Shown here one piece after another: positions 36,210-45,021 of a stretch of DNA of 64,000 bases; position 1 is the stretch's first letter; each line of letters opens with the position of its first letter. The notes under the pieces are model-generated. The model was not told the origin of the DNA. It did no database searches and saw only the letters and a program-made list of their open reading frames with translations. A program made the position numbers and the translations under genes. The stretch is taken from assembly GCF_032911225.1 (NCBI RefSeq), contig NZ_CP136600.1:4154001-4218000 (forward strand), in the 5' to 3' direction. Source of the DNA: Thalassotalea fonticola. Lineage in GTDB: Bacteria > Pseudomonadota > Gammaproteobacteria > Enterobacterales > Alteromonadaceae.

Positions 36210-37043
36210 ATGACCAAATTAAAAGCGATAATAGTCGATGATGAACCACTAGCTCTTAAGCTCTTACGTTCTAAACTTAATAAGTTTGCCGAGCTGGACA
36301 TCATCGCTGAATGTAAGAATGGCCGCGAAGCAATTCAAGCCACCATGGATTTAGCTCCAGACATTCTGTTTTTAGATATTCAAATGCCAGGCATTGATGG
36401 TTTTGGCGTAATTAAAAAATTACAAACCGATGTTGTGCCTATGGTGGTATTTACCACTGCATTTGAACAATATGCGTTAGATGCATTTGACGTGCATGCG
36501 GTTGATTATATTCTAAAGCCGATAGATGAAGAACATATTCAAAGAGCGGTTAATCGAGCGTTAAATCGTTTTGCTCGAGGCGAAAACAACGATAATAAAA
36601 CTAACATAATTGGTGCTATTGATAGCATTAATGAAAGGGAAAATGCGTCTTTAAGATTTCCATTAAGTAGCGATCATAGTGACGACCAAGCCGGCTCTTC
36701 TGGTAGCAATGTAGAGCGAAAAGTTGTGATTAAAGACCGAGATGATATTACCTTGTTAAAGCAGTCTGAAATCGAATGGGTTGATGCAGCAGGTGATTAT
36801 GTTTGCTTACATTCCGAAGGTGTTACTCATATTAAGCGCAGTACTTTAAAGAGTTTACTGGAAGAACTAGATCCGACAATTTTCAAACGTGTTCATCGCT
36901 CTACCATAGTTAACCTTAACTTTATTCAAAAAGTTATTCCCCATACTAAAGGAGAATTCTTCCTTAAACTTGGTGAATATGATCAAGTAAAAGTAAGTCG
37001 TAATTATCGTGATGTTATTAAAAGCTTTTTAACCGACATGTAA
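36210..37043 (+). CDS. LytTR-family response regulator
   Basis: 277 residues. The receiver domain (~5-120) has the acidic pair DDEP at 11-14, phospho-acceptor D56 in ILFLDIQMPG, the conserved Thr in FTTA and Lys in ILKPI. A ~50-residue Ser-rich linker is followed by a LytTR DNA-binding domain (~175-277: IEWVDAAGDYVCLH, HRSTIVNLNFI, VSRNYRD). Partner of the histidine kinase encoded four bases upstream. LytTR proteins bind paired direct repeats; no clear pair was found near the glucanase promoters. A perfect hairpin follows the gene (37078-37095). Confidence 0.92.
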   Translation: MTKLKAIIVDDEPLALKLLRSKLNKFAELDIIAECKNGREAIQATMDLAPDILFLDIQMPGIDGFGVIKKLQTDVVPMVVFTTAFEQYALDAFDVHAVDYILKPIDEEHIQRAVNRALNRFARGENNDNKTNIIGAIDSINERENASLRFPLSSDHSDDQAGSSGSNVERKVVIKDRDDITLLKQSEIEWVDAAGDYVCLHSEGVTHIKRSTLKSLLEELDPTIFKRVHRSTIVNLNFIQKVIPHTKGEFFLKLGEYDQVKVSRNYRDVIKSFLTDM

Positions 37044-37077
37044 ACTCTTAGCAACCAATCGACAATTAATAATATTT

Positions 37078-37095
37078 GGCTTGTATATACAAGCC
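37078..37095 (+). terminator. Hairpin after the LytTR gene
   Basis: Palindrome GGCTTGTATATACAAGCC, 35 bases past the stop of the response-regulator gene. The T-run after it is short, so termination strength is unsure. Confidence 0.5.
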
Positions 37096-37156
37096 TTGCG
37101 TGAACCAACAATTTACGCTACATTTCGCTTTATTATTACTGTAATTGGAAATCTAA

Positions 37157-38392
37157 ATGACCTTACCAAGTGCCAACTGGCAACTGCTGTTTATCAATGT
37201 AAATATTGCCACTATGAGTCAGGGCGGAACATCTTATGCTGCTATTGAAGATGGTGCTTTAGCAATTAACGACGGCAAAATCGTTTGGTTAGGCAATAAA
37301 GCGCAACTTCCTGATTATGATACTGAGCAGGTAACTGTGGTTGATGGTATGGGCAAATGGATAACTCCAGGGCTTATCGATTGTCACACCCATATTGTTT
37401 ATGGCGGTCATCGCGCCAATGAATTTGAACTGCGCCTGCAAGGTGCGAGTTATGAAGAGATTGCCCAAAGTGGCGGTGGTATTGTATCAACAGTAAAAGC
37501 TACTCGCGCTGCAACTGAAGATGAATTGTATGCGAGTGCTTACAAACGCCTTAATGCTTTACATAATGAGGGTGTAACAAGTTTAGAGATAAAATCTGGC
37601 TACGGCTTAGATTTAGACAGCGAAGTTAAAATGTTGAAAGTCGCGAATCGTTTAAGTGAAAATTTACCAGTAACTGTGCAAAAAACATTTTTAGGAGCGC
37701 ATGCGCTGCCGGTTGAATATAAAGACGATGCCGATGCTTATATAAAACTGGTTTGTGAGCAAATGATCCCAGCAGTGGCCAAGCAAAACTTAGCCGATGC
37801 CGTAGATGTATTTTGCGAAGGGATCGGCTTTTCACTTGCGCAAACTGAAGCGGTATTCAACGCAGCGAAAGCGCATAACATTCCGGTCAAAGTTCATGCT
37901 GAACAGCTATCTGACTTGGGCGGTACCGAGCTTGCGGCAAAATATAATGCCTTATCAAGCGATCATTTAGAGTTTTTATCAGACGCTGGCGTTAAAGCCA
38001 TGCAAACCAGCGGCATGGTAGCAGTGTTACTACCAGGCGCGTTTTACTTTTTACGTGAAACAAAGCTACCACCAATAGAAATGCTGCGAGAAAACAATGT
38101 AAGAATTGCCATTGCTAGTGATGCCAACCCGGGATCGTCGCCAATCAACTCGTTGCAATTAATGCTTAATATGGCCTGTACGTTATTTAGATTAACGCCA
38201 ACAGAGGCATTAGCCGGTGTTACGTGTAATGCTGCAAGGGCTTTAGGTATTGATGACAAAGTTGGTGAGTTAGTTGTGGGCATGGATGCTGATATCGCCA
38301 TGTGGGATATCGAGCAACCCGCTGAACTTTGCTACCAATTTGGAGTAAACCCATTAGCCGCTTTATATAAACAAGGCAAGCAGGTTATTTAA
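37157..38392 (+). CDS. hutI: Imidazolonepropionase
   Basis: 411 residues, the usual length. An amidohydrolase-superfamily enzyme of histidine breakdown that opens 4-imidazolone-5-propanoate to N-formimino-L-glutamate. Key signs: [22 protein letters not shown] (metal-binding HxH), [26 protein letters not shown] (metal His), ALSSDHLEF, and [10 protein letters not shown] (catalytic/metal Asp). Cytoplasmic, metal-dependent. It stands alone: no hutH, hutU, hutG or hutC is adjacent, so the rest of the pathway must be elsewhere. Its start has only a weak GGAAA upstream. It is not related to the neighbouring glucan genes. Confidence 0.96.
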   Translation: MTLPSANWQLLFINVNIATMSQGGTSYAAIEDGALAINDGKIVWLGNKAQLPDYDTEQVTVVDGMGKWITPGLIDCHTHIVYGGHRANEFELRLQGASYEEIAQSGGGIVSTVKATRAATEDELYASAYKRLNALHNEGVTSLEIKSGYGLDLDSEVKMLKVANRLSENLPVTVQKTFLGAHALPVEYKDDADAYIKLVCEQMIPAVAKQNLADAVDVFCEGIGFSLAQTEAVFNAAKAHNIPVKVHAEQLSDLGGTELAAKYNALSSDHLEFLSDAGVKAMQTSGMVAVLLPGAFYFLRETKLPPIEMLRENNVRIAIASDANPGSSPINSLQLMLNMACTLFRLTPTEALAGVTCNAARALGIDDKVGELVVGMDADIAMWDIEQPAELCYQFGVNPLAALYKQGKQVI

Positions 38393-38624
38393 TTTAGGCT
38401 GTAGTCTATTGTAAATTTATTAATGTTCAAAAACGTGTCGCTGTTGAAAACAGTTACACGATTTATTGTTTAAAAAACACCCAGATTTATATTCAATGGC
38501 GTAAATATTGATGAATTCATGGTTTTTTACAATTTTTTATTACAACGTTCATCTCATGTTCAGTTTTGTTTGTTATCATCACTCATCATAAACATTATTC
38601 ATAATAATTACTTTGGACTTTCAT

Positions 38625-39260
38625 ATGTCGACTAAAAAATACATCGTTCCGGTGCTGGCGCTTTCATTAATCTTTTCTGGTTGTGCATCTACTTCTTCAA
38701 ATGCTGGAAAGGGAGCTGCTATAGGTGCCATTACTGGTGCTGTTATAGGTAAATCAACGAGTAATCACAAAAACAAACGTGCTGTATGGGGCGCAGCCAT
38801 TGGCGCACTTGCAGGCGCTGCTATTGGTGATTATATGGATAAGCAAGAAGAAGAATTTCGTCAAGAACTTGCGGGTTCAGGGATTGAAGTTGTGCGCGAA
38901 GGTGATAACTTGCGCTTAATAATGCCTGCCAATATTACTTTTGCTTCGAGCCAATCTAATATTACCGCCAGTTTTCATACTACCTTAAATGATATTGCTA
39001 AAGTACTAGGCAAATATGACAAAACGTTATTAAAAATTGAGGGCCATACCGATAGTAGCGGCAGTGAAAGCTATAACCAAAAACTATCAGAGCAACGCGC
39101 CGAGAGTGTGAAAGTATACTTGATGCATCAAGATATTTTAGCGAGCCGTTTACGTACCAAAGGCTTTGGTGAGTCTCGTTCTATTGTGAGTAATGATACA
39201 GCTGCAAATCGAGCTTTAAACCGTCGTGTTGAAGTTAAAATCATGCCTAATGAAGCATAG
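38625..39260 (+). CDS. OmpA-family lipoprotein (YiaD-like) with glycine-zipper and peptidoglycan-binding domain
   Basis: 211 residues from ATG 38625, which gives a neat lipobox (MSTKKYIVPVLALSLIFSGC, Cys 20); a TTG four codons upstream is also possible. Residues ~27-80 form a glycine zipper (GKGAAIGAITGAVIG...GAAIGALAGAAIGDYM). Residues ~100-208 form an OmpA-C domain (INITFASSQSNI-like start, KIEGHTDSSGSESYNQKLSEQRAESVKVYL, RLRTKGFGESR, NRALNRRVEVKI) that holds diaminopimelate of peptidoglycan. Predicted outer-membrane lipoprotein tethering the envelope to the wall. Single gene; a weak terminator shared with soxR follows. Confidence 0.92.
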   Translation: MSTKKYIVPVLALSLIFSGCASTSSNAGKGAAIGAITGAVIGKSTSNHKNKRAVWGAAIGALAGAAIGDYMDKQEEEFRQELAGSGIEVVREGDNLRLIMPANITFASSQSNITASFHTTLNDIAKVLGKYDKTLLKIEGHTDSSGSESYNQKLSEQRAESVKVYLMHQDILASRLRTKGFGESRSIVSNDTAANRALNRRVEVKIMPNEA

Positions 39261-39283
39261 ATAAATTTTTATCGTTTCTAATG

Positions 39284-39315
39284 AGGCTAGGAGTGTTTAC
39301 TTCTGGCCTTATTTA
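39284..39315 (+). terminator. Terminator between ompA-like gene and soxR
   Basis: Arms AGGCTAG (39284-39290) and CTGGCCT (39303-39309) with one G-T pair, followed by a T-rich tail. It lies 24 bases past the stop of the OmpA-family gene, in the gap between convergent genes. Confidence 0.55.
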
Positions 39316-39759
39316 TTTTTTATCGAGAATTAACGGCCCAATTCCGTTTTCACCGAGTATATCCTCAGGATTATAAATTGGACATTTTGTCATCGACAAA
39401 CAACCACAACCGATGCAACCGGTTAATGAATCTCTTAATTTTTCCATATAAGCAATACGTTGATTAAGCTGCTGCTGCCAATTTTTTGATAGTTTTTCCC
39501 AGTCATCCTTATTCGGAGTACGTTTATCAGGTAAGTTGGCAAATACGGTTTTTATTTCATCTAGGCTAACCCCCATTTTTTGCGCGGCTTTAATCACTGA
39601 TATCCGCCTTAAAACATCTCGTTTATAGCGTCTCTGATTACCGTTATTGCGCCAACTTCTGATCAAGCCCTTTTCTTCATAAAAATGCAGGGTTGATACT
39701 TTCACTCCGCATCGCTTCGCTACACTACCAACAGCAAGATTTGCTTCTTCTAACATCAT
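39313..39759 (-). CDS. soxR: Redox-sensing MerR-family activator SoxR
   Basis: 148 residues. N-terminal MerR winged helix (VGSVAKRCGVKVSTLHFYEEKGLI), dimerisation helix (~80-112), and the [2Fe-2S] ligand set C115-x2-C118-x-C120-x5-C126 in CIGCGCLSMTKC, the SoxR signature. The protein senses redox-cycling compounds or superoxide by oxidation of its cluster and activates target promoters with a 19-base spacer. A near-perfect SoxR box lies in the divergent promoter (39813-39830). Two adjacent Met codons (39759, 39756) are possible starts. The usual target soxS is absent; the divergent unit here encodes a 37-residue peptide and a VOC protein. Confidence 0.96.
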   Translation of the reverse strand: MMLEEANLAVGSVAKRCGVKVSTLHFYEEKGLIRSWRNNGNQRRYKRDVLRRISVIKAAQKMGVSLDEIKTVFANLPDKRTPNKDDWEKLSKNWQQQLNQRIAYMEKLRDSLTGCIGCGCLSMTKCPIYNPEDILGENGIGPLILDKK

Positions 39760-39808
39760 AAATTTATATAACTCTTGAAAGTTTTTTTCATAATAATGAA
39801 AAAAACAC

Positions 39809-39839
39809 TTTACCTCAAGTTTGGTTGAGGTTTTAAACT
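39809..39839 (+). promoter_or_regulatory. SoxR box and 19-base-spacer promoter
   Basis: The dyad CCTCAAGTTTGGTTGAGG (39813-39830) is nearly identical to the known SoxR operator (CCTCAAGTTAACTTGAGG in enterobacteria). It is bracketed by TTTACC (-35, 39809-39814) and TAAACT (-10, 39834-39839), exactly 19 bases apart, as in SoxR-activated promoters. It reads towards the 37-residue ORF at 39870. Confidence 0.93.
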
Positions 39840-39869
39840 GTACCTAGTTAATAAACAGGAGCAAAAAAT

Positions 39870-39983
39870 ATGACTACTAATCACAAACAAGCGAGAAACC
39901 TTACATTAGACCATAAAGATATTAAACACCCGTATATCAGCGCGTTTTGTCAGTTGTTTATCCAAACAATGCACAATAAATAA
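39870..39983 (+). CDS. SoxR-box-driven 37-residue peptide
   Basis: Begins with MTTNHKQARNLTLDHKD and ends in QTMHNK; one Cys in a short hydrophobic stretch (YISAFCQLFIQ). A good ribosome site AGGAG lies 8 bases before the ATG, and the -10 of the SoxR promoter is 31 bases upstream, so this is the first thing translated from that mRNA. The stop is 42 bases before the VOC gene. It could be a real micropeptide or a leader peptide affecting the downstream gene. I do not recognise the family. Confidence 0.6.
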   Translation: MTTNHKQARNLTLDHKDIKHPYISAFCQLFIQTMHNK

Positions 39984-40025
39984 AACCAATATTTAACAAC
40001 AAAAACAGAACAAGGACATCCTACA

Positions 40026-40445
40026 GTGTATTTAGAGCATTTAAATTTAGTCGTACAAGACATTCCAAAGGCGTTAAAATTTTATCAAGCGGCATTTCCA
40101 CATTGGCAAGTACGTGGTGGCGGTGAGGCGTTATGGTATGGCAAACCGAGAAATTGGTTACATTTTGGTGATGATAATCAATATTTAACATTTAATGATG
40201 CGGGAGTTGGTGAAAACCGAAACCTTAGTAGCCATCAAATCGGGTTAGCTCACTTTGCCTTTGTAACCACAAACCTTTACGCTTTGATTGAAAGATTGGC
40301 GAAGGCTGGTTTTGAAAAAGCTAAAGGTGGCGCTATTTCAACTCATCGTAACAATATATATTTTATTGACCCTAGCGGTTATGAAGTCGAATTTGTTGAA
40401 TATTTTAGTGATATCCCAAAAGAGCGCAATTGTTATGATGAATGA
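40026..40445 (+). CDS. VOC / glyoxalase-superfamily protein
   Basis: 139 residues; start GTG 40026 with AAGGAC about 8 bases upstream. Two beta-alpha-beta-beta-beta units of the vicinal-oxygen-chelate fold: LEHLNLVVQDIPKALKFYQAAFP and later IGLAHFAFVTTNLYALIERLAKAGF, ending IYFIDPSGYEVEFVEY. Candidate metal ligands are H5, H87-region His (LAHFAFV) and E131-region Glu (EVEFVEY). Such proteins detoxify alpha-oxoaldehydes or antibiotics or act as dioxygenases; the exact reaction is unknown. It sits in the SoxR-controlled unit after the 37-residue peptide, which suggests a role in redox or electrophile stress. Confidence 0.85.
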   Translation: MYLEHLNLVVQDIPKALKFYQAAFPHWQVRGGGEALWYGKPRNWLHFGDDNQYLTFNDAGVGENRNLSSHQIGLAHFAFVTTNLYALIERLAKAGFEKAKGGAISTHRNNIYFIDPSGYEVEFVEYFSDIPKERNCYDE

Positions 40446-40492
40446 CTATACTTATTATAATTAACGGTTAGCTTTTTTTACCGAGGTGACTT

Positions 40493-40705
40493 ATGTTTTT
40501 AAAAAACAGAAACAATGGTGATATGGTTGATGTTAGCGATATTAGTGACTTAACCAATTTATTTCATCAACGCGTTTCAGGAAGATATCAGGCTGGCGAA
40601 GAGTTACAAGATCCAGAAGAGTTTAATAAAGCAGACTTAGTTTTTCTTTCAGGTGAAGAATTACCTCGTTGCTGGCTGGACCCTGAATATCGAACTCACA
40701 AATAG
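40493..40705 (+). CDS. Small conserved-looking cytoplasmic protein, unknown function
   Basis: 70 residues, ribosome site GAGGTGA before ATG. Acidic and hydrophilic (DMVDVSDISDLTNLFHQRVSGRYQAGEELQDPEEFNKADLVFLSGEELPRCWLDPEYR), no membrane segment. The string is well formed and ends just before a good terminator (40710-40743), so it is very likely a true gene. I do not recognise a named family. It may belong to the SoxR-box unit, whose last gene ends 48 bases upstream, or have its own promoter. Confidence 0.75.
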   Translation: MFLKNRNNGDMVDVSDISDLTNLFHQRVSGRYQAGEELQDPEEFNKADLVFLSGEELPRCWLDPEYRTHK

Positions 40706-40709
40706 CTTT

Positions 40710-40743
40710 AAAGCCATTGCAAAACAATGCAATGGCTTTTACT
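40710..40743 (+). terminator. Rho-independent terminator
   Basis: Perfect arms AAAGCCATTGC (40710-40720) and GCAATGGCTTT (40729-40739), 8-base loop, T-run after. It follows the 70-residue gene. Confidence 0.88.
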
Positions 40744-40855
40744 TCAGGGATGATGGAATGCAAATCGCCATGGACCTTTCCTACGCATCCATGCGTTCAC
40801 GGCATTCATTACATCCTGTAAATCATGGCAATAGATTTGTACCTTTTAATCGCTG

Positions 40856-41341
40856 TTAATCAATGTCGAGTGCATCTTGCGATAAGATAATACCGGTATT
40901 ATCTGCATAGATGTGATCGTCAGGAAGAATTGTCACGCCAGCAAAATTTACCGCTAGATCTGTTTCGCCAACATCTGTATCTTCAGCGCCGACAGGAATT
41001 GATACCATTGCCTGAATACCAAGTTCTATCTCTTCAAGTAAATCAACTTCGCGCACACTGCCATAACATATAATGCCTTCCCAGCCATTTTTAGCTGCTG
41101 TTTCTGCAGTATAAGAATCAACTAAAGCACGTCTGGTAGATCCTCCACCATCAATAACTAACACTTTTCCCGTACCATCTTGCTCTACAACTTCATTAAT
41201 AATTCCGTTAGATTCAAAACATTTAATTGTAACTACTGTGCCACCAAATGAACTGCGCCCGCCATAGTTACTTAACATTGGCTCTAGCACGTCAATTGAA
41301 TCGGCATAAAGATTACAAAGTTCTGAGGTGTTATATTCCAT
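40856..41341 (-). CDS. rraA: Ribonuclease E activity regulator RraA
   Basis: 161 residues, the usual length. Key motifs: [23 protein letters not shown] at the start, FGG and [43 protein letters not shown], and [24 protein letters not shown]. RraA binds the C-terminal region of RNase E and inhibits its cleavage of mRNAs. The fold is shared with aldolases of the HMG/CHA type, but the N- and C-terminal forms fit RraA. Ribosome site GTGGAG before ATG 41341. The rpmE-priA-ftsN-hslVU group just beside it matches the known enterobacterial neighbourhood. Confidence 0.93.
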   Translation of the reverse strand: MEYNTSELCNLYADSIDVLEPMLSNYGGRSSFGGTVVTIKCFESNGIINEVVEQDGTGKVLVIDGGGSTRRALVDSYTAETAAKNGWEGIICYGSVREVDLLEEIELGIQAMVSIPVGAEDTDVGETDLAVNFAGVTILPDDHIYADNTGIILSQDALDID

Positions 41342-41464
41342 GATTTACTCCACGTGAGCCATTCGGTTAACTTATTGAATTAATTCTAGTATAACCATTG
41401 ATGGTGAAGGAACAAGAGATAAAATTTAACTTATTAAATTTGAAGGTAAATTTTAGACAATAAA

Positions 41465-41484
41465 AAAGCACCCTAAGGTGCTTT
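41465..41484 (-). terminator. Terminator of rpmE
   Basis: Arms AAAGCACC (41465-41472) and GGTGCTTT (41477-41484) with loop CTAA; on the minus strand a T-run follows. It lies 22 bases past the rpmE stop. Confidence 0.85.
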
Positions 41485-41505
41485 CTTGTTCGGTAAATAA
41501 GTCGA

Positions 41506-41718
41506 TTATTTAGACTTAAGAGCACCGAAACGTTTGTTGAATTTATCAACACGACCACCAGTCTCAGCAGCTTTTTGCTTACCTGTGTAGAACGGGTGAC
41601 ATGCAGAACATACATCTAAGTAGATGTCTTTGCCGCGTGTAGATTGTGTTTCAATAACGTTACCACATGAACAAGTTGCTTTCATGCTTGTGTAATTTGG
41701 GTGGATATTTTCTTTCAT
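41506..41718 (-). CDS. rpmE: 50S ribosomal protein L31, zinc-binding (C+) form
   Basis: 70 residues beginning [20 protein letters not shown], the classic L31 start. Four Cys (C16, C18, C37, C40) make the zinc site, so this is the C+ form; a C- paralogue (often Zur-regulated) is not in the window. Ribosome site GAGG seven bases before ATG 41718. Part of the large-subunit bridge region. Transcribed alone, divergent from priA. Confidence 0.97.
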   Translation of the reverse strand: MKENIHPNYTSMKATCSCGNVIETQSTRGKDIYLDVCSACHPFYTGKQKAAETGGRVDKFNKRFGALKSK

Positions 41719-41990
41719 GGAAAACCTCTATTTTTTAAGGCCGTATCGCCGCTTGATCAAATGCCAAGTACCATACGAGTTACAATTTAAGTTGGCGGAT
41801 CATACGGGATCGCAAGCCTATGTTCAACTAAAATAGTTAAAAAATAGACAATTTATTAGCTTTGGTTATTATATTCGAATTTACCAATAAATATCAGTCT
41901 AAATTAATTAATTGATAAGGTAGGAATTAGCTTGGCAAATTGCTCTTAACTCGTCAGAATAAATTAAAATAATATAACTAGACCAGCATC

Positions 41991-44213
41991 TTGGATAATC
42001 AGCTAACTTACTTACAAATAGCCATACCAGTACCCATGCGCCAAAGTTTTACTTATGCAGTGCCAGAGGCATTAATCAAGGTAAACTTTATAAAAGGCGA
42101 TCGGGTTTTAGTACCTTTTGGCCATCGTAATTTAATTGGTGTGGTACTTGCGGTAAGTCATGAATGTGATGTGGATAGTACTAAGCTTAAAGCCATTATT
42201 GAACGTTTAAGTGATGAGTCACGATTATCTGCACAGCAAGTTGATTTTTTAAGTTTATGTGCTCGCTATTATCACCATCCTATTGGCGATGTCGTCACGC
42301 AAGCATTGCCGGTTTTGTTAAGGCAAATTAAACCGATAGATTTAAGCCCTCCTGCTTGTTGGTTAAAAAATTCAAAGCTAACGGATGAAGAATTTACTCT
42401 CGCAGTTAATGGCTTTAAAAAGGTTGCGGCAAAACAAAAAGCATTACTTGAGTTTATTTGTGAACATGATGAGCTCACCTGGCCGGAAATTAGAATGGCC
42501 GGCTATAGCAAAGCGCAATTAAATGCTCTGCTGGGCAAAGAGCTTATTGTTGAACAAAGTGTTAAGCAAGAGCCTTTTGTTTGTAAAGAAAACTCGATAA
42601 ACCATGACGATAAGCCGCAACTGTCGGTTGAACAGTCACTTATTGTTAGTAGCATAAGCCAACAGCTTAATAGTTTTTCTTGTCATTTAATTGATGGTAT
42701 TACCGGAAGTGGTAAAACCGAAGTGTATCTACAAATTATTGAGCAAGTATTACAGCAAAATAAACAAGTACTCGTACTTGTGCCAGAGATTGGTTTAACG
42801 CCGCAAACATTATCCCGATTTGAAAAGCGTTTTCGTGTACCCGTTGTATTACATCATTCTGGTTTAAACGATAACGAGCGTTTACAAACATGGCACCAAA
42901 CTAAGCAAGGTAGATCGGCAATTATTATAGCTACGCGCTCAGGTGTGTTTACGCCGTTGGTAAAGCCAGGAATTATTATCATAGATGAAGAGCATGATGG
43001 TTCATTAAAGCAGCAAGAAGGCTTTCGTTATCATGCAAGAGATGTAGCCATACTGCGAGCAAGACAGCTTGATATCCCTATTGTGCTTGGCACTGCAACC
43101 CCTTCGTTAGAATCATTACAAAACGCACTTACGGGTAAGTATCAATATCACCAGTTAACCAAACGTGCAGGTAAAAGTAACAAAGCAAGTCTTACTCTGA
43201 TTGATATGGCCAAAGAACAAGTTGAATTTGGCTTGTCGGGTACTCTTAAAAAAGCTATTGAAGATACGCTAAAACGAGGTGAGCAAGTATTAATATTTTT
43301 AAATCGCCGCGGCTTTGCACCGGCAATTTCTTGCCAGGAATGTAATTGGATTTGTGAGTGCCAACGTTGTAATAAATCTTATACGCTGCACCAAGGTCAG
43401 AATTTACTTGTTTGTCATCACTGTGGTAGTCAAAAGCGCATAATCAGGCAATGTGATAATTGTGGTAGTGTGCGTATTAAGCCATTAGGGCAGGGCACAG
43501 AACAGTTAGAACAGCGTTTAGTTGAACTGTTTCCAGATTACTCCTCGGTAAGAATTGATCGAGACAGTACGCGCCGTAAAGGTGAGCTGGCTAAGTTGTT
43601 ACAACAAGTGAGTGATAAAGAACACCAGATATTAGTGGGCACACAAATGCTAGCCAAAGGTCATCACTTTCCTGATGTTACTCTCGTGGCCGTGCTGGAT
43701 GTTGATGGTGCGTTGTTTAGTTATGACTTTAGAGCACCAGAGCATATGGCGCAATTATTAGTACAAGTTGCAGGTCGTGCAGGCAGAGAAAGCAAACCCG
43801 GCAGAGTAATGGTACAAACTCAATATCCTGAGCACCCATTGCTACAAGATTTAGTGCAAAATGGTTATGAGCACTTTGCCAAGTATGCATTAATTGAACG
43901 TGAGCAGGCGATGATCCCGCCTTTTGCTTTTCAGGCATTATTTAGAGCGGAAGCAAATTACCCAAGTACACCACAAACGTTATTGAGGGAAGTAAGCCAA
44001 CAAGATTTTGTCGGGTGTATGGTTAGTGGACCAATAGCTGCTGCGCAAGAAAAGAAAGCCGGAAAATATCGTTTTCATTTACTGTTACAAGCAAAAGATC
44101 GTAAAGATTTACACAGAGCGGTGCAGCAAATACTCGCAAATATTGCTAACCATGCATTAAACACCAAAGTGCGTTGGAGCATAGATATCGATCCACAAGA
44201 ATTGAGTTGGTGA
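41991..44213 (+). CDS. priA: Primosomal protein N' (replication restart helicase PriA)
   Basis: 740 residues, typical length. The N-terminal 3'-DNA-binding domain begins YLQIAIPVPMRQSFTYAVP. Helicase motifs: Walker A ITGSGKTEVY, DEEH box IIIDEEHDGSLKQQEG, motif GTATPSLES, and the C-terminal motifs QRLVE, GTQMLAKGHHFPDVTLVAVLDVD and QVAGRAGR. Two zinc sites are set by CQECNWICECQRC and CHHCG...CDNCG. PriA reloads the replisome at stalled forks. The start given is TTG 41991, with no clear ribosome site; no better in-frame start is evident, so the true start may differ by a few codons. Confidence 0.96.
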   Translation: MDNQLTYLQIAIPVPMRQSFTYAVPEALIKVNFIKGDRVLVPFGHRNLIGVVLAVSHECDVDSTKLKAIIERLSDESRLSAQQVDFLSLCARYYHHPIGDVVTQALPVLLRQIKPIDLSPPACWLKNSKLTDEEFTLAVNGFKKVAAKQKALLEFICEHDELTWPEIRMAGYSKAQLNALLGKELIVEQSVKQEPFVCKENSINHDDKPQLSVEQSLIVSSISQQLNSFSCHLIDGITGSGKTEVYLQIIEQVLQQNKQVLVLVPEIGLTPQTLSRFEKRFRVPVVLHHSGLNDNERLQTWHQTKQGRSAIIIATRSGVFTPLVKPGIIIIDEEHDGSLKQQEGFRYHARDVAILRARQLDIPIVLGTATPSLESLQNALTGKYQYHQLTKRAGKSNKASLTLIDMAKEQVEFGLSGTLKKAIEDTLKRGEQVLIFLNRRGFAPAISCQECNWICECQRCNKSYTLHQGQNLLVCHHCGSQKRIIRQCDNCGSVRIKPLGQGTEQLEQRLVELFPDYSSVRIDRDSTRRKGELAKLLQQVSDKEHQILVGTQMLAKGHHFPDVTLVAVLDVDGALFSYDFRAPEHMAQLLVQVAGRAGRESKPGRVMVQTQYPEHPLLQDLVQNGYEHFAKYALIEREQAMIPPFAFQALFRAEANYPSTPQTLLREVSQQDFVGCMVSGPIAAAQEKKAGKYRFHLLLQAKDRKDLHRAVQQILANIANHALNTKVRWSIDIDPQELSW

Positions 44214-44350
44214 TCTATTCGTTAATATTAAGTAGACAATTAGATACAACTATCGCTGTACATTGCTGTCTGGTTCGTTAAAAATAGTAATTAAGCATAT
44301 TTTCCTAAGTAACCTGTATTCAGGTTCAAAAATAACAATTGTAGAGTGCT

Positions 44351-44917
44351 ATGGCTCATCAAGATTATGTTGCTCGCCCCCGCGCAACCAAAAAGAAAAA
44401 AAATCCTTACAAACCTAAGGCTAACAAACAGGCGCAGAAACCATCAATGAAACCTTTGATAATACTCGCCGTTATTGTGGTGTTAGTCTCTGGTTTTGTT
44501 TTTAGCTTAAACTTCATGAGCGACAATGCGCCAGATGTTGAAGTGGCTGAAATTAAATTGTCAGAGCCAAAACCTGCAGTCGTAGAAGATATCTTGCCTG
44601 AAATACCCACTGAAAAATGGACTTATATGGATAACTTGCCTAATAAAGAAGTTGCGGTAGGTGATTATGAAGTCAAAGAGAAAGGCCCTTATCAGATGCA
44701 ATGTGGCTCATTTAGAAAGCAACAACAAGCAGAAGAATTGAAGGCAAATATTGCTTTTGCTGGTTTAGGATCGAATATACGTAAAACCACTGGCAAAAAT
44801 GGTGTTTGGTATAAAGTAGTACTCGGTCCATTTGAACGTAAACGCATGGCGGAAAGCGCTAAACATAAATTAAAGCGTAATAAGATCAATTATTGCCAAA
44901 TCTGGCTTTGGACTTGA
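44351..44917 (+). CDS. ftsN: Cell division protein FtsN (SPOR-domain)
   Basis: 188 residues. A basic cytoplasmic tail starting MAHQDYVARP is followed by Lys-rich residues, one membrane helix (~34-54, LIILAVIVVLVSGFVFSL), a short acidic/Pro linker and a SPOR domain (~112-186: YQMQCGSFRKQQQAEELKANIAFAGL...GVWYKVVLGPFERKRMAESAKHKLK). FtsN is a late divisome protein that triggers septal peptidoglycan synthesis. It is much shorter than E. coli FtsN (319) because the linker is short. Position between priA and hslVU fits the conserved order; a terminator (44961-44999) separates it from hslV. Confidence 0.9.
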   Translation: MAHQDYVARPRATKKKKNPYKPKANKQAQKPSMKPLIILAVIVVLVSGFVFSLNFMSDNAPDVEVAEIKLSEPKPAVVEDILPEIPTEKWTYMDNLPNKEVAVGDYEVKEKGPYQMQCGSFRKQQQAEELKANIAFAGLGSNIRKTTGKNGVWYKVVLGPFERKRMAESAKHKLKRNKINYCQIWLWT

Positions 44918-44960
44918 AAAGCTAAGCATTCATTCCCACATATCCTATAAGTATGTTTTT

Positions 44961-45009
44961 CGGAGCGTCTTGTCTGCCAAAATAGCAGACCGCGCTCCGA
45001 TTTTATTTA
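44961..45009 (+). terminator. Terminator between ftsN and hslV
   Basis: Outer arms CGGAGCG (44961-44967) and CGCTCCG (44993-44999) with inner arms GTCTGC/GCAGAC, then ATTTTATTTAT. It lies 44 bases past the ftsN stop and just before the hslV ribosome site, so hslVU probably also has its own promoter. Confidence 0.82.
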
Positions 45010-45021
45010 TAGAGGTTTAAT

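Noticed and set aside
37157..38392. A complete hut operon
   Set aside because: Only hutI is here; flanking genes are a LytTR regulator and an OmpA-family lipoprotein.
38605..38625. TTG at 38613 as the start of the OmpA-family lipoprotein
   Set aside because: ATG 38625 gives a cleaner lipoprotein signal; the four extra residues add nothing.
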